Positions 11,104 to 20,102 of a DNA stretch of 64,000 nt are shown in pieces. The translations under genes were made by a program, and so were the position numbers. Position 1 is the stretch's first letter. The number at the start of each line of letters is the position of its first letter. The stretch comes from Pseudomonas viciae (lineage in GTDB: Bacteria; Pseudomonadota; Gammaproteobacteria; Pseudomonadales; Pseudomonadaceae): NCBI RefSeq assembly GCF_004786035.1, contig NZ_CP035088.1, forward strand, positions 6,471,001 to 6,535,000, read 5' to 3'. Under the pieces are notes generated by a model. The model ran no database searches. It had not been told where the DNA came from and saw only the letters and a program-made list of their open reading frames with translations.

Positions 11104-13209
11104 ATGCCGAGCATAGACGCCCTCGCCGATCGCTTATCGGCCTACCTCGGCACGGACCAGGTCAACCTGGTCCGCCGAGCCTATTTCTACGCTGAACAAG
11201 CCCACGACGGCCAACGCCGCCGCAGCGGCGAGGCGTACGTCACGCATCCTCTTGCGGTGGCGAATATTCTTGCCGACATGCACATGGACCATCAGAGCCT
11301 GATGGCGGCGATGCTGCATGACGTGATCGAAGACACCGGCATTGCCAAGGAAGCGCTGCAAGCGCAGTTCGGCGAAACCGTGGCCGAACTGGTCGATGGG
11401 GTCAGCAAACTGACCCAGATGAACTTCGAGACCAAGGCCGAGGCCCAGGCCGAAAACTTCCAGAAAATGGCCATGGCCATGGCCCGCGACATTCGCGTGA
11501 TCCTGGTCAAGCTCGCCGACCGCTTGCACAACATGCGCACCCTGGAAGTGCTGTCCGGCGAAAAACGCCGACGCATCGCCAAGGAAACCCTGGAAATCTA
11601 CGCCCCCATCGCCAATCGCCTGGGCATGCACGCGATCCGCATCGAGTTCGAAGACCTGGGCTTCAAGGCCATGCACCCGATGCGTTCGGCGCGGATCAAC
11701 CAGGCCGTCAAGCGCGCTCGGGGCAACCGCAAGGAAATCGTCAACAAAATCGAAGAGTCCCTGAGCCACTGCCTGGCCATCGACGGCATCGAAGGCGAAG
11801 TCAGCGGGCGGCAGAAACACCTCTACGGCATCTACAAGAAAATGCGCGGCAAGCGTCGAGCCTTCAACGAGATCATGGACGTCTACGCGTTCCGGATCAT
11901 CGTCGACAAGGTCGATACCTGCTACCGCGTGCTGGGTGCTGTGCATAATTTGTACAAACCGCTGCCGGGGCGCTTCAAGGATTACATCGCGATTCCCAAG
12001 GCCAACGGCTATCAATCGCTGCACACCACGTTGTTCGGCATGCACGGCGTACCGATCGAAATCCAGATCCGCACCCGTGAAATGGAAGAGATGGCCAACA
12101 ACGGCATCGCCGCCCACTGGCTCTACAAGTCCAGCGGCGACGAACAACCCAAGAGCACCCACGCCCGCGCCCGGCAGTGGGTCAAGGGTGTGCTGGAAAT
12201 GCAGCAACGGGCCGGCAACTCCCTGGAATTCATTGAAAGCGTGAAGATCGACCTGTTCCCGGACGAGGTCTACGTCTTTACGCCCAAAGGCCGGATCATG
12301 GAGCTGCCTAAAGGCTCCACGGCGGTGGACTTCGCCTACGCGGTGCACACCGACGTCGGCAACAGCTGCATCGCGTGTCGGATCAACCGCCGCCTGGCGC
12401 CGTTGTCCGAACCGCTGCAAAGCGGCTCCACGGTGGAAATCGTCAGCGCCCCCGGCGCCCGGCCGAATCCCGCATGGCTCAATTTCGTGGTCACCGGCAA
12501 GGCCCGCACGCACATCCGCCACGCCCTGAAGCTGCAACGGCGCTCCGAATCCATCAGCCTCGGCGAACGCCTGCTGAACAAAGTGCTGAACGGTTTCGAC
12601 AGCTCCCTGGACAAGATCCCGGCCGAACGCGTGCAGGTCATGCTCCACGAATACCGTCTCGAACTGATCGAAGACCTGCTCGAAGACATCGGCCTGGGCA
12701 ACCGCATGGCCTATGTCGTCGCCCGCCGCCTGCTCGGCGAAGGCGAACAGTTGCCAAGCCCTGAAGGCCCGCTGGCGATTCGCGGCACCGAGGGCCTGGT
12801 GCTCAGTTACGCCAAGTGCTGCACGCCGATCCCGGGCGACCCGATTGTCGGCCACCTGTCCGCCGGCAAAGGCATGGTGGTGCACCTGGACAACTGCCGC
12901 AACATCAGCGAAATCCGCCACAACCCGGAAAAATGCATCCAGCTCTCCTGGGCCAAGGATGTCACCGGCGAATTCAACGTCGAGCTGCGGGTCGAGCTGG
13001 AACACCAGCGTGGCCTGATCGCCCTGCTGGCCAGCAGCGTCAACGCCGCCGACGGCAATATCGAGAAAATCAGCATGGACGAACGCGACGGCCGCATCAG
13101 CGTGGTCCAACTGGTGGTCAGCGTGCACGACCGTGTGCACCTGGCCCGCGTGATCAAGAAGTTGCGTGCCCTGACGGGCGTCATCCGCATCACCCGGATG
13201 CGCGCATAA
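11104..13209 (+). CDS. spoT: Bifunctional (p)ppGpp synthetase/hydrolase SpoT
   Basis: A 701-residue RelA/SpoT homologue. Domains in order: HD hydrolase (about 20-180) with THPLAVA and an intact HDVIEDT (H72, D73, E76, D77) and [12 protein letters not shown]; synthetase (about 230-350) with [17 protein letters not shown] (about 386-450) with [27 protein letters not shown]; zinc-finger-like KCCTPIPGD near 570; and a C-terminal ACT domain. The intact HD site indicates hydrolysis of ppGpp, as expected for SpoT rather than RelA. It follows rpoZ by 60 bases and precedes ridA. Confidence 0.97.
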   Translation: MPSIDALADRLSAYLGTDQVNLVRRAYFYAEQAHDGQRRRSGEAYVTHPLAVANILADMHMDHQSLMAAMLHDVIEDTGIAKEALQAQFGETVAELVDGVSKLTQMNFETKAEAQAENFQKMAMAMARDIRVILVKLADRLHNMRTLEVLSGEKRRRIAKETLEIYAPIANRLGMHAIRIEFEDLGFKAMHPMRSARINQAVKRARGNRKEIVNKIEESLSHCLAIDGIEGEVSGRQKHLYGIYKKMRGKRRAFNEIMDVYAFRIIVDKVDTCYRVLGAVHNLYKPLPGRFKDYIAIPKANGYQSLHTTLFGMHGVPIEIQIRTREMEEMANNGIAAHWLYKSSGDEQPKSTHARARQWVKGVLEMQQRAGNSLEFIESVKIDLFPDEVYVFTPKGRIMELPKGSTAVDFAYAVHTDVGNSCIACRINRRLAPLSEPLQSGSTVEIVSAPGARPNPAWLNFVVTGKARTHIRHALKLQRRSESISLGERLLNKVLNGFDSSLDKIPAERVQVMLHEYRLELIEDLLEDIGLGNRMAYVVARRLLGEGEQLPSPEGPLAIRGTEGLVLSYAKCCTPIPGDPIVGHLSAGKGMVVHLDNCRNISEIRHNPEKCIQLSWAKDVTGEFNVELRVELEHQRGLIALLASSVNAADGNIEKISMDERDGRISVVQLVVSVHDRVHLARVIKKLRALTGVIRITRMRA

Positions 13210-13243
13210 CCCCCATAGGCCCATCCATTACAAGGAGTCATCC

Positions 13244-13624
13244 ATGACCAAAACCGTTATCACCAGCGACAAGGCCCCGGCCGCCATCGGTACTTATTCC
13301 CAGGCGATCAAGGCGGGCAACACCGTGTACATGTCGGGCCAGATCCCGCTGGACCCGAAGACCATGGAGCTGGTGGAAGGCTTCGAAGCCCAGACCGTGC
13401 AGGTGTTCGAAAACCTCAAGGCCGTGGCCGAAGCTGCTGGCGGTTCGTTCAAGGACATCGTCAAGCTCAACATCTTCCTCACCGACCTGAGCCACTTCGC
13501 CAAGGTCAACGAGATCATGGGCAAGTACTTCGACCAGCCTTACCCTGCCCGCGCCGCCATTGGCGTGGCGGCCCTGCCAAAGGGCGCGCAGGTTGAGATG
13601 GATGCCATCCTGGTCATCGAGTAA
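13244..13624 (+). CDS. ridA: RidA family enamine/imine deaminase
   Basis: A 126-residue RidA (YjgF/YER057c/UK114) protein that hydrolyses reactive 2-aminoacrylate and related imines made by PLP enzymes. It shows [28 protein letters not shown], the [20 protein letters not shown] stretch and the active-site arginine region [24 protein letters not shown] clear AAGGAG ribosome site precedes ATG 13244. It is next to spoT in most pseudomonads. Confidence 0.95.
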   Translation: MTKTVITSDKAPAAIGTYSQAIKAGNTVYMSGQIPLDPKTMELVEGFEAQTVQVFENLKAVAEAAGGSFKDIVKLNIFLTDLSHFAKVNEIMGKYFDQPYPARAAIGVAALPKGAQVEMDAILVIE

Positions 13625-13679
13625 TAAGGTCGGCGCAGCCTCCCCCGCTGCGCCGTTTTCGTCTTGAAAGGATTCCACC

Positions 13680-14420
13680 ATGCGCAAAGCGCTTGCTCTC
13701 TCGCTGGCTGCCCTGCTTCTGGGCGGCTGCGCCAGCGACCCTGCCGACCGTGACATCAGCGGCACCTGGATCAACCAGGCAGCCATCGACGCTGCCGCCA
13801 AAGGTGGCCCGCTTCGCGAGGCACTGCAGGGCTACGGCCCGAACCTGGAATGGGACGTCAACACCCGGGCTGGCCAGGCGCGCTACACCAACGGTTTTGA
13901 AAACGTCGAAGGCAAGTTGCTGGGCGAAGAAGACGGCGCGTGGAAAGTCGATTTCTACGGCAGCTCGGCCAGCGAACTGAAGCGCGACGGCGACCAACTG
14001 AGCCAGGCGGCCACCGAGAACGAACCGCAACAGGTGTTCGACCGCGCGCAAGTCCAGGTGCCGGAAGGCGCGCCAATCGGTGCAAGTTTCGAGCGAGCGC
14101 TATACGCCGCCTACCTCGGTGGCACCTGGAACATCGTCAACGGCCCCGGCCAGGGCGCCAGTGTGCAATTCCAACCCGACGGCCAGGTCAGCGGCCTGCC
14201 CGGCGCCGATCGCTACGCCTTGTGCCTGGCGGGCGATTGCGCCTCCATGAGCGGCGGCAACGACAACATCTGGTTGCAACAGAACGGCCAGGGCAACACC
14301 TGGATCTTCGCCCGCGACGGCAAGAAGCTGGAAATCTTCCAGACCGTCAATACCGCGCTGGCCGATGAAATGCCGTCGTTCACGCCGGGTACTCGGCAGT
14401 GGTTGTTGGAAAAGCAGTGA
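13680..14420 (+). CDS. Conserved hypothetical lipoprotein
   Basis: A 246-residue protein with a short lipoprotein signal peptide: MRKALALSLAALLLGGCASD, with the lipidated cysteine at residue 17. Ser at +3 and no Asp at +2 suggest outer-membrane sorting. The mature part begins with ADRDISGTWINQAAIDAAAKGGPLREAL and later carries a second repeat-like module (LGGTWNIVNGPGQGASVQFQPDG), so it may hold two small beta-rich lipocalin-like units. I do not recognise a functional family. An AAAGGA site precedes the ATG. It sits downstream of ridA on the same strand. Confidence 0.8.
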   Translation: MRKALALSLAALLLGGCASDPADRDISGTWINQAAIDAAAKGGPLREALQGYGPNLEWDVNTRAGQARYTNGFENVEGKLLGEEDGAWKVDFYGSSASELKRDGDQLSQAATENEPQQVFDRAQVQVPEGAPIGASFERALYAAYLGGTWNIVNGPGQGASVQFQPDGQVSGLPGADRYALCLAGDCASMSGGNDNIWLQQNGQGNTWIFARDGKKLEIFQTVNTALADEMPSFTPGTRQWLLEKQ

Positions 14421-14468
14421 GCGAGACGGCGCCTTGAAATAAATGTACAGGCGCCCTCCGGTCAAGGT

Positions 14469-15368
14469 TCACGCGCGAGATGGGACAGGCTTTTTTCTGC
14501 CCAGGCGGATCAGCTCATTGGAGAAACACAACCCAACGATGATCAGTAGCGCTCCCAGATACAGGCTTTCGCGGGGCACCTCATTGAGCACTACAAACGC
14601 CAGCAGTGCGGCGAAGAGCGGCTCGGTCAGCTCCAAGGCTTGCACCTGGGATGGCTTGAGGTACTCGATTGCCTTGGTGGTGCAGAAAAAGCCGAGGATG
14701 GTCGGCAGCGCGGCCAACCCCAGCAGTGCGGCAATTGCCAAGGGCGACAGTTCACCGATGACGAAGCCGTCGGCCGAAGCCGGCATAAGCAAGTACAGGC
14801 CGCCGAAGAACAGCAACTGACGAGTGAAGTGCAGCCCACCGGACACCCCCATCCGCTTCATGGCTACCGAAAACGCCCCGTAGCCGCAGCCCGCCATGGA
14901 AGCGAGTGCAACGCCTTGGAGCGTGAAGCCCTGTCGCAGGTCGGCGCCGAAGATCACCGCGATTCCGGCGATAGCCAGAGCGGCACCCACAGTGGCGTTC
15001 GCGGTGATCGCATCCTTGAGAAATATGCGTGCGAGCACAATCGAGGAGATGGAAGCACTGGCCATCAGCATCACCACTACGCCCGCCGCGGCGTAATGCC
15101 GATAGGCAGCCGTTTCGAAGTGGAACAGCACAAAGATACCGAGAAACGCGCAGATCGCCGCCTGGGTCCATTTGGCCGTTGTTGCCGGGCGCTTGAAAAA
15201 CAGCAGCAAGGCTGAGAGCAGCACACAACCCAGGACCGTCTTTATGACGGCGACACTGCTGGCAGTGAAACCATTACTCATGAGCACTTTACTGAGCACA
15301 CCTATCGTGGCGTTAAGCGCGGCGGCGGAGAGTGCAAAGATAACGCCTTTGCTGAAACTAGCTTGCAT
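14469..15368 (-). CDS. DMT superfamily transporter (EamA family)
   Basis: A 299-residue inner-membrane protein with about ten hydrophobic helices arranged as two EamA repeats: about residues 7-140 and 150-285. The pattern is VIFALSAAALNATIGVLSK at the start, AVIKTVLGCVLLSALLLFF, then the second half AIAALLGLAALPTILGFFC and SQVQALELTEPLFAALLAFVVLNE. The last is the usual EamA signature region. Such proteins export amino acids or other small metabolites; the substrate is not evident. It converges on the upstream lipoprotein gene. Confidence 0.88.
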   Translation of the reverse strand: MQASFSKGVIFALSAAALNATIGVLSKVLMSNGFTASSVAVIKTVLGCVLLSALLLFFKRPATTAKWTQAAICAFLGIFVLFHFETAAYRHYAAAGVVVMLMASASISSIVLARIFLKDAITANATVGAALAIAGIAVIFGADLRQGFTLQGVALASMAGCGYGAFSVAMKRMGVSGGLHFTRQLLFFGGLYLLMPASADGFVIGELSPLAIAALLGLAALPTILGFFCTTKAIEYLKPSQVQALELTEPLFAALLAFVVLNEVPRESLYLGALLIIVGLCFSNELIRLGRKKPVPSRA

Positions 15369-15679
15369 TGATGACGGTCCCTGTCGCTGTTAGGTAGGCT
15401 CGAACGGATTGACTGAAGCGGTTGCGGGTGGCCTGCACATCGCTCTTGGCTTGGGCAAGCATCGGGCAATGCTCGGCGAGCTCGATGAAGCAAGTCAAGA
15501 CCAGAAGATGCTGAGCTACGGTGAGAGCCAAAACAGGACATAGCCCTTGGCGCCGAACCCCATCGTCAGGCACACGCCGAGCAGGCTCTGCCTGAACGAA
15601 CAAGCCCGCTTGCCACAGGACTCGGCGCTGGGCTCTCCGGCAATGAGTGAGCCTTTGCCTAAAGACCCGTTGATGCCGG
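15369..15679. other. Intergenic stretch, possibly degraded coding DNA; no gene supported
   Basis: These 311 bases lie between two minus-strand genes. No frame has a start, ribosome site and recognisable product. On the minus strand, pieces such as RQSLLGVCLTMGFGAKGYV and HLLVLTCFIELAEHCPML read like protein but sit in different frames and are interrupted by stops. It may be a remnant of a frameshifted gene, or simply GC-rich non-coding DNA. The DMT gene promoter would be at its left end. Confidence 0.35.
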
Positions 15680-16537
15680 TCAGCAGCGCCCTTCCAGAAT
15701 CGCCGCATACCCTTCACGAAAACTCGGATACCGCGGCGTCCAACCCAAGGCCTTGGCCCGGGCATTGCTGCAGCGTTTACTGCCGGCGCGGCGTACGCTG
15801 GCGTTTTCAGCCCATTGGGTGACGCCCATGTAGTCGCGCAGCCAGCCCACCACGTCGGCCAGCGCGGCGGGGGCGTCGTCGACGCCGATGTAGCAGTCTT
15901 CCAGGGTCTTGCCCTGGCGATCGGTTTCCAGCAGGAATGCCAGAAGGCCCGCCGCGTCGTCGGCGTGGATGCGGTTGGCATACAGGGGCGGATCTTCCAC
16001 CACGCTATAGCCCTGGCGCACCTGGCTCAACAGCCACTCACGCCCGGGGCCGTAGATGCCGGTCAGGCGCACGCGGCTGGCCGGGATGCCGCTGTCGAGC
16101 GCCACCTGCTCGGCTTCGAGCATCAGCCGACCGGAATAACCGCCGGCCTCGGTGGGCGAAGTTTCATCGACCCACTCACCTTTCTGTTGCCCGTAAACAC
16201 TGCTGCTGGACACAAAAAGCAAACGCTTGGGCCGCTGGCCATGCTGCTTCAACCAGCCCAACACATGCTGCAACCCTTCAACGTACGCCGCGCGATAACC
16301 CGCTTCGTCATGCTCGGTGGCGGCGGCGCTGTACACCAGGTAGTCCAGCGGTCCGGTGGGCCAATCAACAGGACATTGCTCGCTGAACAAATCCCCCGCC
16401 ACCCCGACAACCCCGGCCGGCAGGTGCGAAACCGTACGGCGCAAACCATGGACTTGCCAATGTTCAGCCACTAACTGGCTGGCCAGGCGGCCGCCGATAT
16501 CACCGCAGCCGGCGATCAAAACAGAAGGCGCGGACAT
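15680..16537 (-). CDS. NAD-dependent epimerase/SDR family protein (YeeZ-like)
   Basis: A 285-residue extended short-chain dehydrogenase-like protein. The N-terminal Rossmann dinucleotide motif is SVLIAGCGDIGGRLASQL (GxGxxG at about residues 9-14). A YSGRLMLEAE segment holds a Y-S-x-x-x pattern where the catalytic Tyr-x-x-x-Lys would be, but the lysine is not present (YSGRLM), as in the YeeZ subgroup. VRLTGIYGPGRE is a typical extended-SDR substrate-loop motif. Start ATG 16537 has AGAGGAG six bases upstream. Substrate unknown. Confidence 0.85.
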   Translation of the reverse strand: MSAPSVLIAGCGDIGGRLASQLVAEHWQVHGLRRTVSHLPAGVVGVAGDLFSEQCPVDWPTGPLDYLVYSAAATEHDEAGYRAAYVEGLQHVLGWLKQHGQRPKRLLFVSSSSVYGQQKGEWVDETSPTEAGGYSGRLMLEAEQVALDSGIPASRVRLTGIYGPGREWLLSQVRQGYSVVEDPPLYANRIHADDAAGLLAFLLETDRQGKTLEDCYIGVDDAPAALADVVGWLRDYMGVTQWAENASVRRAGSKRCSNARAKALGWTPRYPSFREGYAAILEGRC

Positions 16538-16628
16538 CAAAAACTCCTCTGGTAAAGCCGCAGACTAGCCTCCGTGAGGGACGAGCGGCTACCCATGCGA
16601 CAAAAAAAGTAACTGTATTACTTTTGTT

Positions 16629-16652
16629 AACAAGAATTACTTGCAATAATGC
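16629..16652 (+). promoter_or_regulatory. Candidate Fur-type operator upstream of exbB
   Basis: An AT-rich block (AACAAGAATTACTTGCAATA and on) in an otherwise GC-rich area, about 75 bases before exbB. By eye it matches roughly half of the 19-base Fur consensus and contains NATWAT-like hexamers (AGAATT, AATAAT). ExbB-ExbD-TonB operons are often iron regulated. The match is weak and should be scored with a Pseudomonas Fur matrix. Confidence 0.3.
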
Positions 16653-16725
16653 TCGCCACTTTTGTTCTCGGCCCCACGAGGCCTGGAAGAACATCAACCT
16701 TCTTTTCCTCTCAGGTCCGGCCAGC

Positions 16726-17709
16726 ATGAAACACTCAATATCCCTCGCTTCGCCAACCAATCGACCTCGCGCCTGGAGCGCCGTGGCAGCCCTGCTGCTC
16801 AGCCTGCTGCTGGCGCCCGCCGCCGCGTTCGCCGATGCACAGACGCCAGCCACTACCCCGACTACCACCACACCCACAGCGGCCCAAGCGCCTGCCGACG
16901 CTGGCGCTCCCGTAGCGACGCCGGTGGCCACCGACCCGGCCCAAGCCGTCGAGGCCAGCGCCGCCAATACACCTGAAGTACTCGAAGCCGACAACACCCT
17001 GGGCATGGCCCACGACCTGTCGCCATGGGGCATGTACAAAAACGCCGACATCATCGTCAAGATCGTGATGATCGGCCTGGCCATCGCCTCGATCATCACC
17101 TGGACCATCTGGATCGCCAAAGGCTTCGAACTGCTGGGTGCCAAACGTCGCCTGCGCGGTGAGATCGCCGCCCTGAAAAAGGCCACCACCCTCAAGGAAG
17201 CCAGCGCCAGCGCCGGGAAGGAAGGTACCCTCGCCAACCTGCTGGTGCACGACGCACTCGAAGAAATGCGCCTGTCGGCCAACAGCCGCGAAAAGGAAGG
17301 CATCAAGGAGCGCGTGAGCTTCCGCCTCGAACGCCTGGTCGCCGCCTGTGGCCGCAACATGAGCAGCGGCACCGGCGTACTTGCCACCATTGGTTCCACC
17401 GCGCCGTTCGTCGGCCTGTTCGGCACCGTATGGGGCATCATGAACAGCTTCATCGGCATCGCCAAGACCCAGACCACCAACCTCGCCGTCGTCGCTCCCG
17501 GCATCGCCGAAGCCCTGCTGGCGACCGCCCTCGGCCTGGTCGCAGCGATCCCGGCCGTGGTTATCTACAACGTCTTCGCCCGCTCCATCGCCGGCTACAA
17601 GGCCCAGGTCTCCGACGCTTCGGCTGAAGTCCTGTTGCTGGTCAGCCGCGACCTCGACCACCTGCCGCCCGAGCGCAGCTCGCAACCGCACATGGTGAAA
17701 GTGGGGTAA
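16726..17709 (+). CDS. exbB: TonB-system biopolymer transport protein ExbB
   Basis: A 327-residue ExbB with a cleavable N-terminal signal (WSAVAALLLSLLLAPAAAFA) followed by a long Ala/Thr/Pro-rich periplasmic tract (about 37-90), the pseudomonad form. Three membrane helices follow: KIVMIGLAIASIITWTIWIA near 105-125, then GTGVLATIGSTAPFVGLFGTVWGIMNSF and ALLATALGLVAAIPAVVIYNVFA, which hold the conserved ExbB/TolQ/MotA pore residues. With ExbD it forms the proton channel that energises TonB. ATG 16726 was chosen because it begins the signal peptide; the frame is open further upstream. exbD starts 6 bases after its stop. Confidence 0.95.
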   Translation: MKHSISLASPTNRPRAWSAVAALLLSLLLAPAAAFADAQTPATTPTTTTPTAAQAPADAGAPVATPVATDPAQAVEASAANTPEVLEADNTLGMAHDLSPWGMYKNADIIVKIVMIGLAIASIITWTIWIAKGFELLGAKRRLRGEIAALKKATTLKEASASAGKEGTLANLLVHDALEEMRLSANSREKEGIKERVSFRLERLVAACGRNMSSGTGVLATIGSTAPFVGLFGTVWGIMNSFIGIAKTQTTNLAVVAPGIAEALLATALGLVAAIPAVVIYNVFARSIAGYKAQVSDASAEVLLLVSRDLDHLPPERSSQPHMVKVG

Positions 17710-17715
17710 TCGGCC

Positions 17716-18144
17716 ATGGGCCTGCATTTGAAAGAAGGCGCAGACGACGATCTGGCCGAGAACCACGAAATCAACGTCACGCCGTTCATCGACGTGATGC
17801 TGGTGTTGTTGATCATCTTCATGGTGGCGGCCCCGCTCGCCACCGTGGACATCAAGGTTGACCTTCCGGCCTCGACGGCCAAGCCGTCGCCACGGCCGGA
17901 GAAACCGGTGTTCCTGAGCGTCAAGGCCGACCAGCGCCTGTTCCTCGGCGAAGACGAGGTCAAGCCCGAAAGCCTCGGCGCGACCCTCGACGCCAAGACC
18001 CAGGGCAAGAAGGACACGACGATCTTCTTCCAGGCCGATAAAGGCGTGGACTACGGCGACCTGATGAACGTGATGGACGCCCTGCGCGCCGCCGGTTACT
18101 TGAAGGTCGGCCTGGTCGGACTCGAGACGGCGCCCAAGCAATGA
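17716..18144 (+). CDS. exbD: TonB-system biopolymer transport protein ExbD
   Basis: A 142-residue single-pass protein. The sequence NVTPFIDVMLVLLIIFMVAAPL contains the essential transmembrane aspartate (FID), and the periplasmic domain follows (VDLPASTAKPSPRPEKPVFLSVKADQRLFLGED). It couples proton flow through ExbB to TonB. Its stop overlaps the tonB start in an ATGA, indicating translational coupling. Confidence 0.96.
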   Translation: MGLHLKEGADDDLAENHEINVTPFIDVMLVLLIIFMVAAPLATVDIKVDLPASTAKPSPRPEKPVFLSVKADQRLFLGEDEVKPESLGATLDAKTQGKKDTTIFFQADKGVDYGDLMNVMDALRAAGYLKVGLVGLETAPKQ

Positions 18145-18896
18145 TCACGATGCGCCAAAAGCTGACGCGTTACAGCGGTAGCCTGGCCGTGGTGTTGGGC
18201 GTGCACGCGCTCGCCATCGCGCTGGCGCTGAACTGGACGTCCCGCCCGCCCATCGAATTGCCCCCCCAGGCGATGATGGTCGAGCTGGCGCCGGTGCCCG
18301 CCCCGCCGCCACCGGCACCGCCAAAAGTCGTCACGCCGCCGCAACCGCCGGCGCCGGTCGAAGAACTGCCGCTGCCTAAACTGGCCGAAGCACCGAAGGC
18401 CGAGATTGTCGTACCCAAGCCGGTCAAGCCCAAGCCTAAGCCTCAACCGCCCAAGCCAAAGCCGGTGGAAAAAAAGCCGGAGCCGCCCAAGGAAGAGCCG
18501 TCGGAGCAAAAGCCCAGCGACACCCCGCCAACCCCGGCACCGACCGAGAAATCCGCGCAACCGGCCCCTGGCCCTTCGCCCGCGCAAGCGGCGGCCAAGG
18601 CCAATTGGCAAGGCACGCTGCTGGCGCACCTGGGCAAGTACAAGAAGTACCCGCTCAGGGCCCGGCAGATGAACAAGGAAGGCATGAACCGCCTGCGCTT
18701 TGTGGTGGATGCCAATGGAAACGTGTTGTCCTTCGAACTGGTGGGCAGCGCTGGCACCGAGTCCCTGGACCGGGCCACCCTGGAAATGATCCGCCTCGCC
18801 CAACCGCTGCCCAAGCCACCGGCGGAGTTGCTGACCAATGGCACCATCGAACTGACGGCACCGTTTGTGTACTCCATCGAAAAGCGTCGGCGCTAA
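18141..18896 (+). CDS. tonB: TonB energy-transducing protein
   Basis: A 251-residue TonB. The N-terminal anchor is SLAVVLGVHALAIALALNW (about 13-31, with the His of the S/H TonB motif). A Pro/Lys-rich spacer spans about 35-150 (PPKVVTPPQPPAPVE, KPKPKPQPPKPKPVEKKPEPP). The C-terminal TonB domain begins near YPLRARQMNKEGMNRLRFVVDANG. It spans the periplasm to drive uptake by siderophore and B12 receptors. It is the last gene of exbB-exbD-tonB and is followed by a terminator. Confidence 0.96.
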   Translation: MITMRQKLTRYSGSLAVVLGVHALAIALALNWTSRPPIELPPQAMMVELAPVPAPPPPAPPKVVTPPQPPAPVEELPLPKLAEAPKAEIVVPKPVKPKPKPQPPKPKPVEKKPEPPKEEPSEQKPSDTPPTPAPTEKSAQPAPGPSPAQAAAKANWQGTLLAHLGKYKKYPLRARQMNKEGMNRLRFVVDANGNVLSFELVGSAGTESLDRATLEMIRLAQPLPKPPAELLTNGTIELTAPFVYSIEKRRR

Positions 18897-18907
18897 CCTC
18901 AATTACC

Positions 18908-18936
18908 AGCCCCTGTAACAGGGGCTTCTTGTTTCT
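18908..18936 (+). terminator. Terminator after tonB
   Basis: The stem AGCCCCTG-TAA-CAGGGGCT is followed by TCTTGTTTCT. The 8-bp GC-rich stem is 12 bases past the tonB stop, so it ends the exbBD-tonB operon. Confidence 0.85.
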
Positions 18937-18981
18937 GCCAAAGAGGTTTTTGGAGCACAGGTAATTGGGAGCAAAGGCATC

Positions 18982-19070
18982 TGTGGGAGCAAAGCTTGCT
19001 CGCGATACAAGCACCCCGGTCCCAACGAGCATTGCGTTGACTTCATCGCGGGCAAGCCTTGCTCCCACAG
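18982..19070. repeat. REPIN: inverted REP pair between tonB and oxyR
   Basis: TGTGGGAGCAAAGCTTGCTC at the left and the inverted copy GGGCAAGCCTTGCTCCCACA at the right, about 45 bases apart. The cores show variant bases (AAAGC, GGCAAGCCTTGC) compared with the GGGC/GCCC type at 814. Confidence 0.88.
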
Positions 19071-19172
19071 GTAATGCACATTAGACAGTGTCACACCGCG
19101 CCCCCAGTCTGATAACGTGCGTCTATCGATTGCAGCCGGTATGCTTGGCTCGCAACTTCACGGACGCTCGCC

Positions 19173-20093
19173 ATGACCCTCACAGAATTACGCTACATCG
19201 TGACCCTCGCCCAAGAGCAGCATTTCGGCCATGCGGCCGAGCGTTGCCATGTCAGCCAGCCGACGCTGTCGGTGGGTGTGAAAAAGCTTGAAGACGAGCT
19301 CGGCGTGCTGATTTTCGAGCGCAGCAAAAGCGCCGTGCGCCTGACCCCGGTCGGCGAAGGCATCGTGGCCCAGGCACAGAAGGTACTGGAGCAGGCCCAG
19401 GGCATCCGTGAGTTGGCCCAGGCCGGCAAGAACCAGCTGACCGCCCCGCTGAAAGTCGGTGCGATCTACACCGTCGGCCCGTACCTGTTCCCGCACCTGA
19501 TCCCGCAACTGCACCGGGTCGCCCCGCAGATGCCGTTGTACATCGAAGAAAACTTCACCCATGTGCTGCGCGACAAGCTGCGCAACGGCGAGCTGGACGC
19601 GATCATCATCGCCCTGCCGTTCAACGAAGCCGACGTCCTGACCCTGCCGCTCTACGACGAACCGTTCTACGTCCTGATGCCGGCCCAGCACCCCTGGACC
19701 CAGAAAAAAACCATCGACGCCACCCTGCTCAACGACAAGAGCCTGCTGCTGCTCGGCGAAGGCCACTGCTTCCGCGACCAGGTGCTCGAAGCCTGCCCGA
19801 CCCTGACCAAGGGCGGCGAAGGCGCCAAGCACACCACGGTGGAATCCAGCTCCCTGGAAACCATCCGCCACATGGTCGCCTCGGGCCTGGGCATTTCGAT
19901 CCTGCCGCTGTCGGCGGTGGACAGCCACCACTACGCCCCCGGCGTGATCGAAGTTCGCCCACTGACGCCGCCCGTGCCGTTCCGCACCGTTGCCATCGCC
20001 TGGCGCGCCAGCTTCCCGCGGCCCAAGGCCATCGAGATCCTCGCTGACTCGATCCGCCTGTGTTCCGTGGCAAAGCCGCCCACAGCCAAGTAA
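19173..20093 (+). CDS. oxyR: Hydrogen peroxide-sensing LysR regulator OxyR
   Basis: A 306-residue LysR-type regulator. The N-terminal winged helix is MTLTELRYIVTLAQEQHFGHAAERCHVSQPTLS. The two redox cysteines sit at C199 and C208 in GEGHCFRDQVLEACP, exactly the numbering of E. coli OxyR, so disulfide activation by peroxide is expected to control katB, ahpCF and similar genes. recG follows after 9 bases; oxyR-recG linkage is typical of Pseudomonas and suggests cotranscription. Confidence 0.97.
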   Translation: MTLTELRYIVTLAQEQHFGHAAERCHVSQPTLSVGVKKLEDELGVLIFERSKSAVRLTPVGEGIVAQAQKVLEQAQGIRELAQAGKNQLTAPLKVGAIYTVGPYLFPHLIPQLHRVAPQMPLYIEENFTHVLRDKLRNGELDAIIIALPFNEADVLTLPLYDEPFYVLMPAQHPWTQKKTIDATLLNDKSLLLLGEGHCFRDQVLEACPTLTKGGEGAKHTTVESSSLETIRHMVASGLGISILPLSAVDSHHYAPGVIEVRPLTPPVPFRTVAIAWRASFPRPKAIEILADSIRLCSVAKPPTAK

Positions 20094-20102
20094 GTCGCGG
20101 CC

